From positions 1,724,843-1,788,842 of the forward strand of contig NC_052401.1 in NCBI RefSeq assembly GCF_009389715.1: a stretch of 64,000 nt of DNA, written 5' to 3'. The notes beneath the pieces were generated by a model. The model made no database searches. It was not told the DNA's origin and saw only the letters and a list, made by a program, of their open reading frames with translations. Below are positions 58,004 to 64,000 of this stretch, one piece after another. The stretch's first letter is position 1; each line of letters begins with the position of its first letter. The position numbers were made by a program, and so were the translations under genes. This DNA is from Phoenix dactylifera (lineage: Eukaryota > Streptophyta > Magnoliopsida > Arecales > Arecaceae).

Positions 58004-61000
58004 ATTTGATGAAATGAAAATTCAAGAAAACACAATTGTCCCACTCTATTGACGTGCTTGTGCTAATTATGTTACTTGTTTCTCCAGTCATTACATGTTC
58101 ACCACCAAAAGTAATAAGAACAGTTGTATTCTTTGTACCAAATACAAAGCATGCAGACCATCACATTACTGCTCTGTTCCAAAAGGGGAACTTTTGGAGG
58201 ATAGTTCTGCGGTAATGACCTCGATCATATAGTAATGGTTAACATGAAAGCTTTTTATGCTAATAATTTTATGAAATTCTTTTTTTTTCTTTGTCTTATT
58301 ATTTATTTATTTAGGAAACGGGATTCCCGGACAACAATGATTTGTATCAATGCATGGGGTGATGTGAAGTGGGGCTGTGACCTCTCATCTTTTGCAGGGC
58401 CTACTAAAAAATGAGTGAGTTTTTTTATAGTCTCTTTGCTGGTCTGGTCTGGCCTCAGAATCGGGAACTGTGTACGGCCTCTTTCATTAGGGACTCTAAA
58501 AGAACAAGGAATAAAGTGCCCCTACGCCCATATGGATAGGACACCCCCTCTCCCCTCTCTCTCTCTCTCTCTCTTTCTCCCTCTCTTCTTCGCACGCAAA
58601 CGCCACATTAATTCCACATAAAAAGTGAAGGCTTTTTGAACATCCTCTCTTTCCACAAAAGCCAAGTGAATAGAATAACTGTGTTAGCTTCCAGGGTGGC
58701 TGACAAATACATCACTCTGTATAAATGTTGCTTCCGAAAGTTTTCACAGCTCGCTGAAATAATGACATAGCTGTGACTCCACTGCACTGCACACCATTTT
58801 AGCAGGGAAAGCTAAAATGCTCTTTGTAGGAACAAGGATACTGCAGCTAATAACAGAGTCGCTATCATATATCATTCTGATTGTAATACATCGTTTGAGA
58901 AGGTTTTTCTGAGGTTCTCTTGCTTTGCTTGCAATGGTCCGTTTCCTGCTCCAGAGGCACTGAAGCATATTTTAAAAGACATATACTTGTTAGGGACCAT
59001 GCTGGGGAACGGTCTTTCATATCGTGCATTTGCATGGAAAGCAGAGCTCCACTTCCACCTTGGTGGATGGAAAAAAATAAACACACAAAATACCTCACAC
59101 TTTCCAAGAGATCTCCCGTCACCTTGTAATTTTATCATAGACCATGCCATCGGCACCTACCACCAATCAGCCTGCACTCCATGAAGAAAGGGGGTAAAGA
59201 AAAAAAAATAAAGATAGAAAGAAAAAGGAGAGAAAGAAAATTGACCGGCGAACAAAGAGAGAGCTCATGCATGTATTCTTACCATACCTTCTTTCGCATA
59301 CCAAAAAGAAAAAGGAAAAAGGAAAAGGAAAGGATGAGAGAAAAGAATCCACTCGAGTCATTTAACGTTAACGCATTTAGTTGTGTAGCAAAAATGACAT
59401 TATATAGCATGAAATCTATAGCAAACCACAGTGTCACTTGACCTTCTATACCTTTCAATTAATCATCTACGTCTCTATTTGTTCGGCAGAATGCGTTTAA
59501 TGAGCAAACAAATATTGATACTGGTGCAATGAGGTGTGCAGCTTTTTCGTAAGATCACATAGTAGTATTACATACTATTTCTTTTACCAGCATGAAAGAG
59601 GTGGCTTGTACAGCTGGTAAGAGAGGTGATTCAGCACTTTCAAATGCTGCTTTCTCGCTTAGATGCTCAAAGAAGAGGCTTCTAAACGCTCAAAGAGAAG
59701 GCTTCTAAACTACAATGTGCTTCTCTTTTCAAACTAGCCTTAGTCACAGTCAAAAGTTTTGGTCTAATATGGTCCAAAAGGCACACAAAGGACAGATCTA
59801 ATAACTAGCAAGGCAAAAGCCCCTGCAATGCTACAAAAGGAGTGATTGAAGGGAGAAAATACAGTTCAAAGGAATGCAACAAAATCCTCACCACTGCTTC
59901 CTTTCTCCATTCCTAACGGTTATCGACCATTTAAAACTTTGTGCACGCCATGCAGTGCATGCTAAAGGTTTAAAAAAAAGAAATAAATAAAAAAAAGAAA
60001 CCAGGGGCATTTTTTAACCTTCATATCTTCTCTTTTATGTCCCCAATCGAACCCTTTCATTCCTGGGGTATGTCTTTAAAGCAAAGCACCCCTTGCAAAG
60101 CAGCATTAAAAGCATTATATGGCATTATCTGCCCAAAAGTGTCCCTAAGAGTCTGATCATATGCAGCCATGTGACTAGAAGCATCATCTTCAAGCACACA
60201 ACAAACACAAAACACATGAAAATTATTTACACAAAATACATCTATACCTGTGTGTATGGCAAAGACATAAATTTTCTGTCAAAACGATTACCTTGACAGT
60301 ATAATTACGCACAACATACACCTTCCTGCAAAAGCTAGAAGCAACGCAAACTCAAGGTCGAGACTAGACTACCAACAAAGGAATTAAGGACCTCTGATTG
60401 CTCGATCATGGAGCAGGGGACCGTATAATCTAAGGTCATGAGTTTAATTGAAAGGTAAAGTTTGCTTACAGAATTTAGATGTACACACTGAACTAATTCA
60501 AAAGAAGAGTGAATATTGCCGTTTCTTTCTCATTGACAAGTCGGCCGATGAAAATTATGACTTCTGATAGCTGATATAGTTATGGAAGAAAACACATCTA
60601 TTTCCACAAAAAAATATAATGGCATATATTGAACCATATTTGACGAACTGAACTCTGGAAACATTTGTCCTGGTTTAAATGAAGACCACTGATCACCAGC
60701 ACAAAAGCAGCAAGGAAGGACTCCAAAACACGGATGCTCGACAAAGTGATTAGGATGACAGATGCACGGCAAGCATCTTGATCACAGCATATGGGTTACA
60801 TACACAGGTGCGTCATAATGCACAACCACAAGAAAAGGATTCAGGAGCAAGTGACACCGTAACACCAAGAACAATCGCAAACAGCTGCATAAAGACTTCC
60901 TAGCTTTCCAGTGTATAAACTTCAGTAGGTGGAGCAGAATTTTGCTACTTTGAGCTCTCTAACTTACTGGCCTCATCTTCTTGCATCTTTAAACTGCTGC

Positions 61001-62293
61001 TCCTTTAGTCCCTGGCACTATTCATAAGCGCTAGTTGACTTTGCCAAGTAGACAGCTTCACCATCAGCCAACCATTTCAGTAAAGCTCATCTTCATGATA
61101 TCCTGTACCCTAAACTGATAAATTTATTACTTTGTAGTTCTGCATTGCCGAGGTTTCCATTTCAGAGGATCCTTGAATCACTGACATTGCAGCTTAAGGC
61201 TCCTTGCCGCAGTTGGTCTGCGCTCATTGCTACATCTGTGATCTACTTTTGCCTTCATCACCACATTCTGTTTCCACGGTTGTCAAATTTGTTTTGATTA
61301 GCTTCTCTTTGTCCTCTATCAACAGAGACAAATCTTGTCACTAGCATAATCTTTTTACACCCTTCATATCTTCACTTCATCCAAACCAGTGGCTCTCCTT
61401 TGTGGTCATGCATCCTCAAGCCTTTGGCTGATCTTATTGAGCATGCACCTTAGCCTTTTCCCATGCAGTTCTGCAAGCACCATGGGTATTCTGTAAACTT
61501 CCATACATCCTCCCTTGCATGTCAAAATGTTTCCACAGTTCCTTGGCAAACATGTCATTAAAAGCAACAGCGCTAAATCTAGATAATTTCATACTCTTGT
61601 GTTCATGCAGAACTTAATCCTGACTTCTGTCCAAGAAATACAGGTCAAATTCAGGTCAATATCCTGTACTTGGTACCAAGTTGGGTTAAACCATGGTGAT
61701 GCCCAACCCTAAAAAAACTAAACCTATTTAGAACTCCCCTTCCATCCACACCTTTTTAGGTCTTCTCATCATCTTTTATGATTGATCGTTCTAAATCCAG
61801 GGAACCCTTCCTCGCCTCTGCACACGTCATTTACAGCTTAAATTGTAGACATTACAAGTCATTTTGATGGTTCCCTGTCACTTTATTAATGCCATTCCAA
61901 GCTTCCTTCTCTGTAGTCATCTCTATCCATCCCAGTCTTGCAACACCGTAGAGACCTGGACATCTACATTATCTACGATGCTGGTCTTATGCTCATGTTT
62001 TCAAACTCAACTTCCAGTCCATGCAAATGATGATTCCACAGCAGCATCATAAGCTTTCCAATGGCTGTATCTAAGGTTGCATCAAGAAAAGCATCTCCAA
62101 TTCATCCACCACGCACTGGTATATCCAGCAAACCCCTAATTTACGCTACTAATTTTCTTGTGCATGATAAAAAAAATAAAAAATAACAAGCTTCCGAAAT
62201 TGAGTGTGATGTTGCGGTCCCCGACCAAGGACCGAAGTTGACCATTGCTATTAGCTCTTCCTCGTCATCCAAGATCTAACATCCACCACTACC
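57996..62293. other. Gene-free stretch, possibly transcribed
   Basis: No protein gene could be supported. A (CT)n run at about 58551-58573 sits in a leader-like context. The region 60650-62060 is less AT-rich and less repetitive than its surroundings but has only short frames. A tandem motif CTCAAAGA(A)GAGGCTTCTAAAC-type occurs at about 59665-59710. Confidence 0.4.
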
Positions 62294-62576
62294 TATAAGA
62301 AAATATAAAATATATAAATAAACCTACCTCATCCTATCACCTTAAGCTTTTGGGATAAGTGGTGATTTTAACAGGTATCAAAGCAGAGGTTCTGAGTTCG
62401 AATCCTGTCTCCGTACTCTTTAACTCCATTATTAAAAATTTCACATGTTGTGCTCACCCATTAAAATGGAAAGTCAGGCCCACATGTGAAGGGGAGTGTA
62501 AGAAAATATAAAATATATAAATAAATCTACCTCAGCCTATCAGCTTAAGCTTTTGGGATAAGTGGTAATTTTAACA
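62294..62576 (+). mobile_element. Second TRIM retrotransposon, 283 bp, 80-bp LTRs
   Basis: Two 80-bp direct repeats, 62294-62373 and 62497-62576, run from TGTAAGAAAATATAAA (TATAAGAA in the left copy) to GATTTTAACA/AATTTTAACA. The flanks CTACC (62289-62293) and CTACT (62577-62581) are a 5-bp target duplication with one change. Directly after the left LTR comes GGTATCAAAGCAGAG, close to the initiator tRNA-Met primer site. The purine tract GTGAAGGGGAG adjoins the right LTR. The interior also has GAGTTCGAATCCTGTC, resembling a tRNA T-arm/B box. No coding capacity. It is unrelated in sequence to the TRIM at 41509. Confidence 0.88.
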
Positions 62577-64000
62577 CTACTAGCACAGGATTAAAATTAG
62601 GTTTGCAGGATCCAAAAATGAGATCAATGGAAGACTTACATAAAATGTTGCCATGAGAAGCAAGCTGCAACATGAGGGATCTAGAAATGGGTTTGCCAAA
62701 AACCTAGAAAGGAGTCGAGAGAAAAGTTAAGGGGGTAATAGTAGTCTTTCTCTCGTCTTCTAGGATCAGGGTTCCATTGTCATCTACCTTCCAGCAGGCA
62801 CAAACCACCGATTTCGAACATTAGCTCCGAGCAGCCCTATATCTCAGCCCATAAAGTGGCCTAACAAATAAGAGGGATTGATTTAGATTTGACAGAAAAC
62901 CTTGATATATACATAATAACTAACAAGTAATTAAGCAATTAGAAGTTCTAAAAGGCTTTTCCTTTTTGTCTTCCAAAAAAAAAAAAAAGATTCAAGAAAA
63001 TTTTCTGTCATTATATTGTTGGAGAAACTGTTTCGTGATAAACGTTGTGAACCGTCTATTCAGATGGCCTATCACGAGGCCTGATACATGAAAAGAGATG
63101 AACCAGGTAATACCCTGGCTGTCAAAATAATCGACAAAATGGTCATACCACACTGCCCCAGGATGACAGTACCAACTGAGAGTACTTCTCTCTCTGAATT
63201 TAGCCATTGGTAGTGATGGTGGTCGTCTTCACTAGTCACTAGTCATTATGACAACCACAACAAATCAATAATTCAGCACAGAATATCCCCATCTGCAGCA
63301 TTGGGAGATTTTCAGTCAACAAACGAAAGTAAATAAAGATCCTTACTGGAACCAAGCAATGTGCCTTCAGTTAAATTAATAAAAGTCAAGTATATAAGTA
63401 TATAACAGAGAAAGAATATGTTGTATATGAACCTCTGTTTTATCAATTAATATTAATTACAAAAGAGTTGGTGTCCCGTACTCAAAAATTTTCTGAAGAG
63501 CGCATAAACTGAATTACAGAAGATAGTTGATAAACAGGACAGCAAGTTAACACCTTCTCATATTCAAATGCTGTAACAGAGCCACCACTAGCAAACTGAT
63601 AGCAGGCATTATGAAAACCTTACTTTGTACTAGAGCACACTTCAAACCCTGTCGTATTTTTACCTGCTCAACATCGAGGGGCTGATGCACAAGTTTCAGA
63701 GCTTGCCTGCCAGCACTCCAAGCATGGATGATCTAGTCATACCAAGTGGTCTACCATGATGAGCACTCTATACTCAGTGGATGGAACAAAAAAAAAAAAA
63801 AGGGGACCTCGCTGCAGAGTAGCTGATGATAATCTGTAATGTGACTGTTGACACTTGGATCGCCAATGGCAAGTTGCTGGCAAGATTTGCAGCTCCATGT
63901 TTCTGTCAAGCAGGAAACAGTTTTACATCTCCAAGCAATACTTACTACGAAAATATAATGTCTAACAGCATAACAATTGATGATTCCACAGCAGATGCAT
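62577..64000. other. Gene-free right edge
   Basis: No gene is recognised. The 17-mer TGATGATTCCACAGCAG at 63978-63994 also occurs at 62028-62044. Poly-A runs occur at about 62977-62989 and 63788-63801. Confidence 0.45.

Noticed and set aside
57747-58091. Ile/Tyr repeat open frames over the AT array
   Set aside because: Created entirely by the dinucleotide repeat.
61440-61640. Minus-strand frame of about 59 codons including FAKELWKHFDMQGRMYGS
   Set aside because: It looks protein-like but is short, bounded by stops, and no family or clean exon border could be identified.
62380-62410. tRNA-like GAGTTCGAATCC motif
   Set aside because: Only a T-arm-like piece is present, inside a TRIM next to its primer site; no complete tRNA cloverleaf exists.

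Overview
This is nuclear DNA of a flowering plant, most likely a monocot and possibly a palm. The evidence is a few genes spaced tens of kilobases apart, plant introns and splice sites, GC-rich intronless coding exons in an AT-rich background, and plant transposon families (TRIM, Tourist-like MITE, hAT-like and MULE-like elements, a LINE tail). The lineage below monocot is inference. No bacterial operons, phage, CRISPR array, rRNA or functional tRNA gene was seen.

Layout. (1) 1-1610: the first two coding exons and promoter of a minus-strand PSEUDO-RESPONSE REGULATOR (clock) gene that continues left out of the window; the promoter has an exact evening element. (2) 1609-7100: old repeats, a 24-bp minisatellite and a 1.1 kb hAT-like element ending about 150 bp upstream of the next gene. 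(3) 7102-7956: an intronless NDR1/HIN1-like (NHL, LEA_2) membrane protein gene. (4) 7957-23625: gene-poor DNA with several small non-autonomous transposons and tandem repeats. (5) 23626-35136: the most informative block, a tandem duplication of about 5 kb. Each copy carries an NHL gene with an unusual Cys/His-rich N-terminus (25084-25803 and 31692-32378). Copy 2 later received a Pack-MULE-like element between its upstream promoter and its TATA box, and a truncated LINE tail downstream. A fourth, more diverged NHL gene (34552-35136) follows behind a triplicated pyrimidine-rich leader. (6) 35137-49500: gene-poor, with a complete TRIM retrotransposon (41509-41947), a partial relative (44229-44540) and long microsatellites. 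(7) 49508-52811: a three-exon minus-strand SMAX1-LIKE 3 (SMXL3) gene, reconstructed with consistent splice sites as 855 residues. (8) 52812-64000: its promoter, then gene-poor DNA with microsatellites and a second TRIM with 80-bp LTRs (62294-62576).

The genes are separate plant loci and do not form one pathway: a clock regulator, a cluster of plasma-membrane NHL proteins usually linked to defence and stress, and a phloem-development repressor. No wholly new biological system is evident. The best leads are the layered duplication and transposition history of the NHL pair, with both pre-insertion sites preserved in the sister copies; the divergent Cys/His-rich N-termini of these two proteins; and a captured membrane-protein gene fragment inside the Pack-MULE-like element.
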